27,183 nt of DNA from Trileptium ribeirensis. Lineage: Eukaryota > Nematoda > Enoplea > Enoplida > Thoracostomopsidae. Location of the stretch: NCBI GenBank assembly GCA_030248225.1, contig JASANE010020167.1, positions 1 to 27,183 of the forward strand, read 5' to 3'. The notes beneath the pieces were generated by a model. The model ran no database searches, was not told the DNA's origin, and saw only the letters and a program-made list of their open reading frames with translations. The translations under genes and the position numbers were made by a program. Shown piece by piece: positions 20,080 to 27,183 of the stretch (within the stretch, counting starts at the first letter, position 1; the number at the start of each line of letters is the position of its first letter).

Positions 20080-20860
20080 ATGAAAACTAATCGGAACTTG
20101 AGTTTCATTTTGAATCGGTATGCAGCTCTGAGCTATTTCTGGCGCAGGTTTAAATATACGTACTAACAATAATCGTCGGCGCTAAACATAACTAATCACC
20201 GTTAGTCTTCTTGGCAATCTTGGATCCTAGAATAGCAGGCCTGTAAGATATTCGGTGACAGAGTCCCAGTTAGTTGTACTATCTGCTCGTGATTGGCGGA
20301 ACTTGTCGCTTGTTATGGGCAAGACCAGAATCACTAAACTTAGGTAAGCTTGGTTGCCATTAGTTCACTAGGCTTTGGCTAATGGGCTGTTTCAGTAGTT
20401 ACAAAACGAAGAAATCGAACTACAGTCGACGAAATCAGTGGCCACAGAGTAAACGCGGAAAGTTGCTCCTCGCAAAAGACTAACTAACAGCAACACACCG
20501 ACGCCACCTTGCATTATCGGACGTGTCGCGGGGCCGTAACGAACGTGAACAACTGCGCACACTCGACAAAGTTGAAGTTCAGGTAGGAACACCACTATAC
20601 GTTACATTTATATGACTTAAACACACATAACATTACATGCGTGATATATAGTATTTCATTTTTTACAGAATACGTTATATGAAGAGTGCATTAGGGAAGG
20701 GTATGACACTTCCCTGCACGCGCATGTTAGCGTCATCAAACACGGGCTAATACATGAGTGCAGGGAAGTGTCATACTCTTCCCTAATGCACTCTTGGTTA
20801 TATCAATTATTATTTATCGAACAGATCCGTCTCAGAACATCCTTATATAAGAAAAACAAT
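20080..20860 (+). CDS. spliced gene of unknown function, partial
   Basis: Five exon segments join in one frame. Exon 1 (20080-20147, ATG at 20080) ends CGCAG/GTTTAA; its intron has a perfect TACTAAC (20161-20167) and ends AATAGCAG. Exon 2 (20239-20343) ends CTTAG/GTAAGC. Exon 3 starts at 20396 after GGGCTGTTTCAG. A TAA at 20481-20483 would interrupt exon 3 unless a 42-nt intron (about 20449-20490, AGA/GTAAAC to ACTAACTAACAG) is removed; removal keeps the frame. The exon ends at 20582, CAG/GTAGGA. The next exon starts at 20669 after CATTTTTTACAG and stays open through a foldback element. The protein is basic (SRGRNEREQLRTLDKVEVQ near the end of exon 3); no domain is recognised. The 3' end is not determined: the frame stays open to 21061, antisense to the PAN exon. 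Signals and phases are seen; gene status is inference. Confidence 0.45.
20682..20795. repeat. foldback element with 38-bp arms
   Basis: Arm 20682-20719 (starting AAGAGTGCATTAGGGAAG) and arm 20758-20795 are reverse complements over 38 bp with one mismatch; the 38-base middle is itself partly self-complementary (CATGTTAGC against GCTAATACATG). The unit is bracketed by GTTATAT at 20674-20680 and 20797-20803, one base outside each arm, consistent with a 7-bp target duplication. This is typical of a MITE or foldback transposon. Confidence 0.85.
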
Positions 20861-20870
20861 TTGGACTCAC

Positions 20871-21251
20871 CTGAGTTTATTGTAAATGACATTCGTCGTC
20901 CGACTGATAGTCTAGGGACAGTTTTTGTTATCGGAACGCGTACACCAACAATAATTTTAATACCATGTTCCTCGATTGTATCACCCGGCTCTACGTTAGT
21001 ATCAGACTTTCTTGTAGCGTTTTTCGTTGAAATTAGCGGCTCTTGGGCTTCTTTAAGATAACATGTTCCAATTCCTCGTCCGGTGGAATCATCCCGCCAA
21101 ACCCATGCTTCGCAGTTGTAGGTTGCTAGGCATTGCCAGCAACATACATCAACCGGTGAACCGTAAAACTTGTAGATTTGCTTGGTTGGAGCGATGTCCA
21201 CGATCGATGACGACAGACGAAGGCATTTATTTTCCGGAATGTCTTTAACTC
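20871..21251 (-). CDS. internal exon encoding a PAN/Apple-type domain
   Basis: PAN/Apple domains are disulphide-stabilised extracellular modules that bind proteins or carbohydrates. Read on the minus strand, the exon begins after CACTTTTTAG (AG at 21253-21252) and ends at a perfect donor CAG/GTGAGT (GT at 20870-20869). Both borders are phase 1 and the length is 381 nt, a symmetric module as in exon-shuffled proteins. The core is VCCWQCLATYNCEAWVW followed after nine residues by CYLK, matching the CC-x2-C-x5-C-x-A-W-x-[WY] ... C-x-L pattern of PAN_4-type domains. An upstream Cys (NKCLRL) may pair within the domain. A related exon lies at 25067-25305 on the same strand. No signal peptide is in this exon. 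The next exon 3' was not identified; an open frame at 20392-20561 (-) was considered and rejected. Confidence 0.82.
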
Positions 21252-21924
21252 CTAAAAAGTGTATCAATTATTAGAAGGTATAGTCATTGGATTTGTATGT
21301 TTTTGATCGGTTTAATCATTTTTAATCGGAGGTGCAGTAACTAAAAGACATGATGCAAATTTATAAGCGGACTTAAATATCAAGATATTTGTATATTTGT
21401 CAATGTAGTTTTTTCCTTAACTGTAGGTATAATGTTTGAGCGACGTTTTACGTTCATTAAATGGTTCAATCAATTCACAGTATTAAAGCAACATGCGTCA
21501 CCAACATGCGTACTTACCGCCAACTTTACAAGTTATATTTATTAACATATTTACTGCATAATACATATATATTGTCTTAAAATTCTGGAGTAAAAAAGTG
21601 TAATACTGGGTGTATCTGTAAAATGATAATTGCTTAATTATTATACATGTTTGCGTGAATTCTTGCGGATACACAAGGCGTCCATCAAATCACAAGGCTC
21701 TAGGAGAAAGTTTGACCATCGCTATTGTAAAACACGGCACATGTCATGTTTTTATAGTCACGACACATGTCAGCAGGTACTAAATTAAATGAAACCTGGC
21801 ACATGTCAGTATTTCACATACATTTATAATATTACGAATGTCGTATAAATGAAAAGTGCAATATTTGTAACGCAGCGACGAGTACCACGGGTAGTCACTA
21901 GCTCAACATCAACTCAAACGGAAT
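21252..21924. other. non-coding stretch, probably intron
   Basis: AT-rich, with no exon recognised. The motif CACATGTCA occurs three times at 21738-21807. If the two PAN exons belong to one gene, this is part of a ~3.8-kb intron. Confidence 0.4.
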
Positions 21925-22155
21925 GATTGACAACGGCACAGGAACGATTAACGAGTTCTGCATATAGTTTTCCAAAACTAAGTCCCACAAAGCATGATCG
22001 ATCAAACGAGTCAAATTTCGGTGATGGTCGATTTAGTCGTTTAACACTCCTCGCAGTCGTAATGCAGTTTAGTCAACCGGTGTGTCAAACTTCATTCAAT
22101 CACTCCCAACTGGTTGCTAAACTCTCAATGACAACACCTTTTGGGCTCTACTGAC
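21925..22155 (+). pseudogene. decayed reverse-transcriptase fragment (second Ty3/Gypsy-type element)
   Basis: One frame contains pieces in the order expected of the RT fingers and palm: SSAYSFP, then ESNFGDGRF with a CGTTTAAC-type continuation, then a Y/F-N-x motif near 22093-22110 after a small deletion, and finally KLSMTTPFGLY ending at a TGA (22152-22154). Pieces between are missing or frameshifted. TTPFGL is a conserved RT block in Ty3/Gypsy elements. The fragment is GC-richer than its surroundings. It ends before motif C. Identification rests on motif order, not on an alignment score. Confidence 0.6.
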
Positions 22156-22204
22156 TGGTGGATCAATTGTCGGTAGTCCATGCAAGCAACGGTTCAACCT
22201 GTTC

Positions 22205-22500
22205 GAGCAGCTGTAACAGATTTTTGTTTCTAATAGCTAGTTGTTACAAACTTTTGTCTCTTACAGCCAGCTGTAAAATACTTACAGCTTACAGCCTGCA
22301 AGAGATTTTAGTCTCTAACAGCTAGCTGTTAGAGATTTCGGTATTTATTGGCTATCTATCTATATAATACTAAAATATCTTACAGCTATCCGTTAGAGAT
22401 TCAAATATCAAACAAGCAGTCATTAAAGACAAAAATCTCTAGAAGCCGTTTGTAAGAAATTAAAATATATAATCGTCTATTAGAGATTTTAGTTTCTTTA
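22205..22500. repeat. array of degenerate palindromic units
   Basis: Units of the form [CT]CT[AT]ACAGC[CT]AGCTGTTAGAG recur at about 22211, 22226, 22256, 22311, 22376 and 22435, roughly every 30 or 60 bp. The copy at 22313-22334 is a perfect 22-bp palindrome centred on GCTAGC. Others differ by a few bases, and many keep both half-sites. The array separates the RT fragment from the Gag fragment. Confidence 0.7.
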
Positions 22501-22639
22501 AACACAAAACTGCCCGCTTTTTGCACTCATTAATCTATGAAACCAGCATTGGACCATACTCCGTTCGATGTTAAAAGCGGAGCCTTCTTCGTGCCCTTCC
22601 GATACACATCATTATCAGCAGCGGAGCCAAGGCAGCCGC

Positions 22640-23286
22640 CAGTTAATACGTCGCAATCAAATCAACCATCGTCACAGATCTAAACGAAAACAAGGAGCGC
22701 AAGTTATGTAAACTCATCGAGACGTAAGAACTCAATGATCAAAAACTATCGACGGTTGTTAGACATTTACAACGATTACCACCAAACAGTACCGATTTAG
22801 TTCGATGACGGTTCAAGGAAATTTTGCCCGAATCGATTCGAATAGTTCTGGTATTGCTTGACAACGTCTAAATAAAGAAACAAGCCGAAATGGTGCACAA
22901 AATGGTAAGCAGTTGCTAACTGATTCGGGTGTTTAACAAATCGTGATTGGAGTAAACCGTAGCGTATAAAACGGCGAAAATCGATCAGTAAGTCTCTTAA
23001 TTGAAAGGCATGTTGGCAACGCTCATGGTTGCTCAACAACGGCAATCAGTTAAATAACCTGTATAAATATTACAACAGCCGATCACGGTCTCCTGGTCGA
23101 CTGCCACGACGCAACAATGGGCTGTATTCGCCACATGTGGTCGCAACGCGCGAAAATTCCAAGATCCATGCAGTTGGATACGGGAAACGGCGAAACTCCG
23201 TTTCCAACGCAGCGCCAGACAGAGTTAATTCAACCTACACACGACCTCAGCGATCACAAAAAATGTTGAACCTGACAAAATGGTGA
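22640..23286 (+). pseudogene. decayed Gag fragment of a Ty3/Gypsy-type element
   Basis: A frame from 22647 shows the Gag capsid C-terminal pattern: ENKERKLCKLIET, then ELNDQKLSTVVRHLQRL, then RFKEILPESIRIVL, then KKQAEMVHKM. It is broken by four in-frame stops at 22725, 22806, 22869 and 22917. Further on an Arg/Ser-rich linker (SRSRSPGRLPRRNNG, about 23079-23123) is followed in another frame by CGRNARKFQDPCSW (23136-23177), resembling the C-terminal Cys/His cluster of Gag in Kabuki/CsRn1-like lineages with one Cys replaced by Phe. It is not from the same lineage as the 10-kb element, whose Gag has CCHC knuckles. No LTR is seen. Confidence 0.75.
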
Positions 23287-23301
23287 CCTACAGAATTTAT
23301 T

Positions 23302-23378
23302 GCGAGTAATTTGCGAGTGGAAGGCGAGTAATATGCGAGTAAGTTTCGAGTTAAACATGTGCGAGCAATGAGTGCGAG
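23302..23378. repeat. GCGAGT motif phased at 11 bp
   Basis: GCGAGT occurs at 23302, 23313, 23324 and 23335, then TCGAGT at 23346, each exactly 11 bp apart. Looser copies follow at 23361 (GCGAGC) and 23373. It sits just after the Gag fragment. The filler between copies varies, so the spacing rather than the unit is conserved. Confidence 0.8.
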
Positions 23379-24010
23379 TGCCCTTTTTTAATCCAGGACT
23401 GTAGAGTCAAGCCTTGTTTTAAAGTTCTTCGTAAAAACAAATATGTTTTATAAATAAAAATAGTGGGTAGAATATTGAACTACATATAGTTACTATTCAG
23501 TTTTATACAATAAAACTTCAAGTTATAGTTGTAGCATAGATAGCTGTGCTTTACAACATTTGTTCGCCCGGTTCTGACGAGTTCATACGACAGTGGTATG
23601 GATTTTGAACGAGTTATCATACGAACATATCTATGAAAATACTGCTGCCTGTGCTACGATATAATTGTAACATAGTCCACTGTGATCTCGGAGACTTGCA
23701 TGAACGTCTCAAACCATATAGAATGCGTTTACAAAATAGATATTGCGTATTTATCAAATCACCAGTCATTTGCTCCTTGATCAGATGATTTGCGCACTAT
23801 ATGTTTTGCAAACTCAAACCTATTCAAATTTTTTTGAAAATTTCTTATTAATTTAATCGTGTTCCATCCAGTATAAGAGCGAATACAATGTTTGTTTTGT
23901 CAAAATCATGAACTAAGTTGCATAAAAATTCTACCTAACAATTCTGCTTGGTTAGTGAAAGCCTGCAGAAACTATGTCACAGCTGTGGTGTACGGTATTA
24001 ATTTACATAT
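23379..24010. other. stretch without recognised genes
   Basis: AT-rich with no supportable frame. A T-run and the words ATCCAGGACTGTAGAG near 23390 might mark the end of the decayed element upstream, but no second copy is present in the window to test this. Confidence 0.35.
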
Positions 24011-24364
24011 CTTTGTTTTGCATATTTGTAGGCTTTCATCAAATGTCGTCCTAAATCGGACAATTGTGTCTTTGTTTCGCATATTTGTATGCTTTCATCA
24101 AATGTCATGCTAAATCGGACAATTGTGTCTTTGTTTCGCATATTTGTATGCTTTCATCAAACGTCATGCTAAATCGGACAATTGTGTCTTTGTTTGGCAT
24201 ATTTGTATACTTTCATCAAATGTCATGCTAAATCGGACAATTGTGTCTTTGTTTCGCATATTTGTATGATTTCATCAAATGACATGCTAAATCGGACAGT
24301 TGTGTCTTTGTATCGCATATTTGTATGCTTTCATCAAATGTCATGCTAAATCGGACATTTGTGT
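24011..24364. repeat. six copies of an exact 59-bp tandem repeat
   Basis: CTTTG at the unit start recurs at 24011, 24070, 24129, 24188, 24247 and 24306, exactly 59 bp each time. The unit includes TTTCGCATATTTGTATGC, TTTCATCAAATGTCATGC and TAAATCGGACAATTGTGT. Copies differ by only a few substitutions and no indels. The short frame across it is an artefact. Confidence 0.95.
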
Positions 24365-25066
24365 TCGTGGTATATCAATGTATTAAAATATGAGATCCAG
24401 AAACACTATTATAAAACGCATTCCAAGTTGCGGTCAGCCGTAAACTTGTCAGTGGGAACAATGCCAACGAGTTAATGTTCCCTATCGCAAATCATGACCG
24501 CTTAAATAGGGGAAAATCGTGATTCGTGCGCGGTCATATGCTTTAATCCGATAACTAACTCGACAAAACAACAATTGAGGTATACATACATAAAGTTCTA
24601 ACCAAAACATGCTAACCAAAAAAGAATCTTTTGTGAATGTAAAACAATACATTATCATGAACACACTAGATTATAACAAGACGCCGTTGTATTGTAGCGA
24701 CATGAAACGTTTTAAGAGAATTGCATTGAACCAACAACCAGAACAAGTGGAGCTGTATGTAACAATTTGTTCTTAATAGATTATGTTGGATCGATGATAG
24801 TAGAAACTTGTTTATTATTGTAATACGGTAGACATTTTATGCAGTTTGTGAAACGTCAAATACGATGACGAAGCCAAAGACTGTGTCGGCGTTCAGCAGC
24901 ACCCGTGTCTCCACCTTAAGCTAATTTTTCTAATAATAAATGCATAGACCTTGAAGGCAAGAAGAGGCCCGAGGTTGTAATTCACCAGGAATTAATGGAG
25001 AAGCTGCGTCGCTCTTAATTTCTTTTGTGAACTAGTGGTACATAAAGTATGAAGCTTTAAGCAGTA
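24365..25066. other. region 3' of the distal PAN exon
   Basis: A 39-codon frame (24657-24776, +) starts with ATG and contains donor-like GTATGT and GTAACA near its end; a possible acceptor follows at 24844 (TTTTATGCAG). The phases do not join convincingly, so it is not called. On the minus strand AATAAA (complement of 24829-24834) lies about 235 bases past the stop of the PAN exon and could be its polyadenylation signal. Confidence 0.35.
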
Positions 25067-25305
25067 TTAGAAACTATGGTTTATACGTCTAACATCGAAT
25101 CCCGTCGTATAACCCGTCCTCATATGTCGAGTTCCGTAGCTTCGACTCAAAATACACGTTCGCCGATTTCGATCGTACGACCACGCCAAGCAATCATCAT
25201 GTCCGCTGCACAGTGGGCAACAGTCAGCCAGACTATGACCCCGATGACGTATGATTATGTCACGTTGGGTTACAACTGAGGTATCCGCAAGAAGTTGGCA
25301 GGTGC
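25067..25305 (-). CDS. exon encoding a second PAN/Apple-type domain
   Basis: On the minus strand the exon begins after ACGAATTTGTTGTAG (AG at 25307-25306) in phase 1, as in the exon at 20871-21251. The core reads DCCPLCSGHDDCLAWSY followed after six residues by CILS, then GYTTGF near the domain end: again CC-x2-C-x5-C-x-A-W-x-Y ... C-x-L. The frame reaches TAA at 25069-25067, so it can be a terminal exon. Alternatively a donor-like C/GTATAA (exon end 25087) would give a 219-nt phase 1-1 exon that could splice to 21251, making one multi-PAN gene. The protein is probably secreted or extracellular; no signal peptide is seen, and a hydrophobic run upstream lies in the intron. Confidence 0.78.
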
Positions 25306-25420
25306 CTACAACAAATTCGTAAATAATACAGATATATTGCTTAAAAATTAAGTAACATGAGAGTGTAAAAAACATTTACAGTTAAATCTATAAAAAACAA
25401 GAGCTACACTAATATTTTAG

Positions 25421-25686
25421 CCCTTTCCCGCATGAATTATCGTGTATTTTACACAATGTTGCGAAAACATTTGCCGCCGCGGCCGATTAACCTAGAGAGT
25501 TTTGGTGAGAACCTTGTACGTTACCCATTATACTATGTAGGAGTTATTGCTCGGTTCCTTGAGGACCCTCATAAAGCGAACGAAGAACAACGCACGTACA
25601 AACGCATGCCGCTCGACAAACTCGATCGATGCACCGCGTCGCCATGTACGCTATCATACGTGCAACTCTATGCGGGAAACGATTAA
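25421..25686 (+). CDS. unrecognised terminal exon or small gene
   Basis: The frame is open from an acceptor-like ACTAATATTTTAG (AG at 25419-25420, phase 1) through ATG at 25432 to TAA at 25684-25686. The ATG gives 84 residues. The reading is GC-richer than its surroundings, with KHLPPRPINLESFGENLV, a hydrophobic YPLYYVGVIARF and a charged EDPHKANEEQRTYKRMPLDK. One weak membrane-like stretch is followed by a basic tail, which is compatible with a mitochondrial or membrane protein, but no family is recognised. If the PAN gene on the other strand has more exons upstream, this gene is nested in its intron. AATAAA at 25919-25924 is a possible polyadenylation signal. Confidence 0.5.
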
Positions 25687-26154
25687 TATTGAAATACTAG
25701 TGGTATTCTGAAAATCATATTCAAATTATTGTAGCTGCTAAATAAGTAGATGCCGTTGGGATTACCTTAGGTAAAATACCAGACATTAATTGATTGATCA
25801 AACAGTGGGTTTAATCCCAAAATTCCTGAACTCAATAATATACCTTCCAACGTGCTATATGGTTTTACTTTGAATCATAATTAGATTGTGATAAGCGCTG
25901 CATTAAGTCACATACACAATAAAATGTTCGAAATCAGAAATAAAATTTAAATGTTTTAATAACAAATATAAGTAATTACATAGCAAGTATTAAAATGATT
26001 TATATTATAAACTATAAAGCGTTCAAAGTCATAAATACGTCTTTCAATGGTTTAAATGTGTTTAATGTCAAAATTTAGTAACCGATCGAAAGATTTGGTT
26101 AAATCTTTTTCTTTAGAGCGATTACAAGGCTACGCATCTTCACGTATATATGTA
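25687..26154. other. AT-rich non-coding stretch
   Basis: No frame or repeat of note apart from a possible polyadenylation signal for the upstream gene at 25919-25924. Confidence 0.4.
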
Positions 26155-26175
26155 ACAGGGTCGTTCCGACCCTGT
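26155..26175. repeat. short perfect hairpin
   Basis: ACAGGGTCG (26155-26163) pairs perfectly with CGACCCTGT (26167-26175) across a three-base loop. It stands just ahead of the minisatellite that begins at about 26234. A T-run does not follow it, so no terminator is claimed. Confidence 0.7.
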
Positions 26176-26233
26176 CACGAGCATTTCAGTGCCTTCATAC
26201 TCAAAATTGCAGCGGGAAGCGCTGGAACATGAA

Positions 26234-26805
26234 CGTTTGTATAAAAATATCGTTTACCGTTTGTATAAAATATCGTTCACCGTTTTGTATAAAAATATCG
26301 TTTGTCGTTTTGTATAAAGTTCACAGTTTTGTATAAAAATATCGTTTACCGTTTGCATAAAATATCGTTCACCGTTTTGTACAAAAATATCGTTTGCCGT
26401 TTTGTATAAAACTATCGTTTGTAGTTTTGTATAAAAATATCGTTTATCGTTTGTATAAAACTATCGTTTACCGTTCGTATAAAATTATCGTTTGCCGTTT
26501 TGTATAAAACTATCGTTTGTAGTTTTGTATAAAAATATCGTTTATCGTTTGTATAAAACTATCGTTTACCGTTCGTATAAAATTATCGTTTGCCGTTTTG
26601 TATAAAACTATCGTTTGCAGTTTTGTATAAAAGTATCGTTTATCGTTCGTATAAAACTATCGTTTGCCGTTTGTATGAAACTGCCATTTGCAGTTTTGTA
26701 TAAAAATGTCGCTCGTCGTTTTGTATAACATATCGTTTACCGTTTTGTATAAAACTATCGTTTACCACTTTGTATGAAGTATCGTATACCGCTTGTGTAT
26801 AAATG
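26234..26805. repeat. ~24-bp minisatellite with a 98-bp higher-order period
   Basis: The base unit is TATCGTTTGCCGTTTTGTAT plus a few A residues, repeated about 23 times with variants (TTTACCG, TTTGTAG, TTTATCG). Variant order repeats as a block of four units: CTATCGTTTACCGTTCG starts at 26461 and 26559, and the related block starts at about 26363 and 26657, a 98-bp period. Units at both edges are more diverged. The frame on the minus strand through it is an artefact. Confidence 0.93.
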
Positions 26806-26821
26806 GCGTATATTATTTGTG

Positions 26822-27028
26822 TTAATTGCCGCAATTAGCCATCGGGACGAGTGTTGTGTGAGGTACGCTGAATGGGATAACGAAATCAGGTTGATCAGGC
26901 CAATTTAGGATACTGGACACTACGCCCCATGCCGACAGAGAGTAAGCATCACGCTGGAACCACAACCAGCCGCCGCTACGCGTTAAAAACGTGACGGTTA
27001 CGACCGTCCGGGAATAGGAGGCCCCTGG
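26822..27028 (-). CDS. unrecognised coding exon
   Basis: On the minus strand a phase-0 exon can start after TTTCTCGAATGTGCAG (AG at 27030-27029) and runs 68 codons to TAA at 26824-26822. It is clearly GC-richer than the flanking DNA and has normal protein composition: SYSRTVVTVTFLTRSGGWLW, then AWGVVSSILNWPDQPDF, with three Trp in beta-strand-like context. No family is recognised and no good donor lies before the stop, so it may be a terminal exon. The other frames of the same strand stop early, which favours this one. Confidence 0.42.
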   Translation of the reverse strand, partial: PGASYSRTVVTVTFLTRSGGWLWFQRDAYSLSAWGVVSSILNWPDQPDFVIPFSVPHTTLVPMANCGN

Positions 27029-27183
27029 CTGCACATTCGAGAAAGCATGCTTATTAAGACCGAAATCAAAAATATTAAATTTACTTGGTGTTAGCGATAT
27101 AATGAGCAATGGTTACGGAAAACAACAGGACATAACAAGTGGAATTACGTAGCAATACGTAACGAAACGAATAACGTTCAAAA

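Noticed and set aside
20392..20595. Minus-strand frame with a signal-peptide-like stretch (MQGGVGVLLLVSLL), considered as the last exon of the PAN gene through a phase-1 acceptor at 20562-20563.
   Set aside because: The + strand over the same bases has several stronger, phase-consistent splice signals, and the minus acceptor lacks a good pyrimidine tract.
20768..21061. Long + strand frame antisense to the PAN exon.
   Set aside because: The minus strand has a clear Cys pattern and perfect splice borders; the overlap part of the + frame is taken as chance, although it may be the open tail of the 20-kb gene.
24657..24776. 39-codon + strand ORF with donor-like sites.
   Set aside because: Phases do not join to the candidate acceptor at 24844 without an early stop.
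25076..25279. 67-codon + strand frame antisense to the distal PAN exon.
   Set aside because: The PAN cysteine pattern and phase-1 acceptor on the minus strand are better support.
26640..26834. Minus-strand frame through the ~24-bp minisatellite.
   Set aside because: It is a product of the repeat unit, not a protein with its own signal.

Overview
The window looks like AT-rich nuclear DNA of an invertebrate metazoan. Evidence: GT-AG introns of roughly 40-90 nt, exon-sized coding islands in AT-rich sequence, many unrelated tandem arrays, decayed Ty3/Gypsy-type retroelements, and an exon of POMGNT1, an animal O-mannose glycan enzyme. No bacterial operons, rRNA genes or CRISPR arrays are visible. 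A nematode-like or other compact-intron protostome is possible, but the species cannot be named from sequence alone.

Layout. 1-4.7 kb is mostly non-coding, with a possible unrecognised coding island (769-984), a nested GC-rich hairpin (1798-1932) and an AT-rich hairpin (4389-4467). 4774-5554 (+) is the C-terminal exon of a POMGNT1-like glycosyltransferase and the best-identified host gene. 6.0-9.8 kb holds a tRNA-like relic, three copies of a ~177-bp repeat, and six copies of a ~115-bp repeat that abut a decayed Ty3/Gypsy element (9781-12200). That element has ~125-bp LTRs, broken gag, protease and RT, and everything after the RT palm is deleted. 12.2-19.5 kb is gene-poor, with a 99-bp tandem duplication, a 23-bp minisatellite, a two-exon pseudogene-like fragment at 17.8 kb, and a degenerate ~31-bp satellite that reverses orientation near 19284.

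20-27 kb is denser. A (+) strand spliced gene of unknown function begins at 20080 and shows four consistent short introns. A foldback element lies in its last recognised exon, in frame. On the (-) strand are two PAN/Apple-domain exons (20871-21251 and 25067-25305), both entered through phase-1 introns. They may be exons of one secreted multi-PAN protein or of two tandem genes. Between them are a decayed RT fragment and a decayed Gag fragment from further Ty3/Gypsy copies, a palindromic array, an 11-bp-phased motif and an exact 59-bp array. Two unrecognised coding islands (25421-25686 + and 26822-27028 -) flank a large ~24-bp minisatellite with a 98-bp higher-order period.

Functionally, POMGNT1 (Golgi glycosylation) and the PAN exons (extracellular protein or carbohydrate binding) both belong to secretory-pathway biology, but nothing in the sequence links them. 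I found no clear new multi-gene system. The most unusual items are the in-frame foldback insertion, the inverted satellite, and the expanded loop in POMGNT1.
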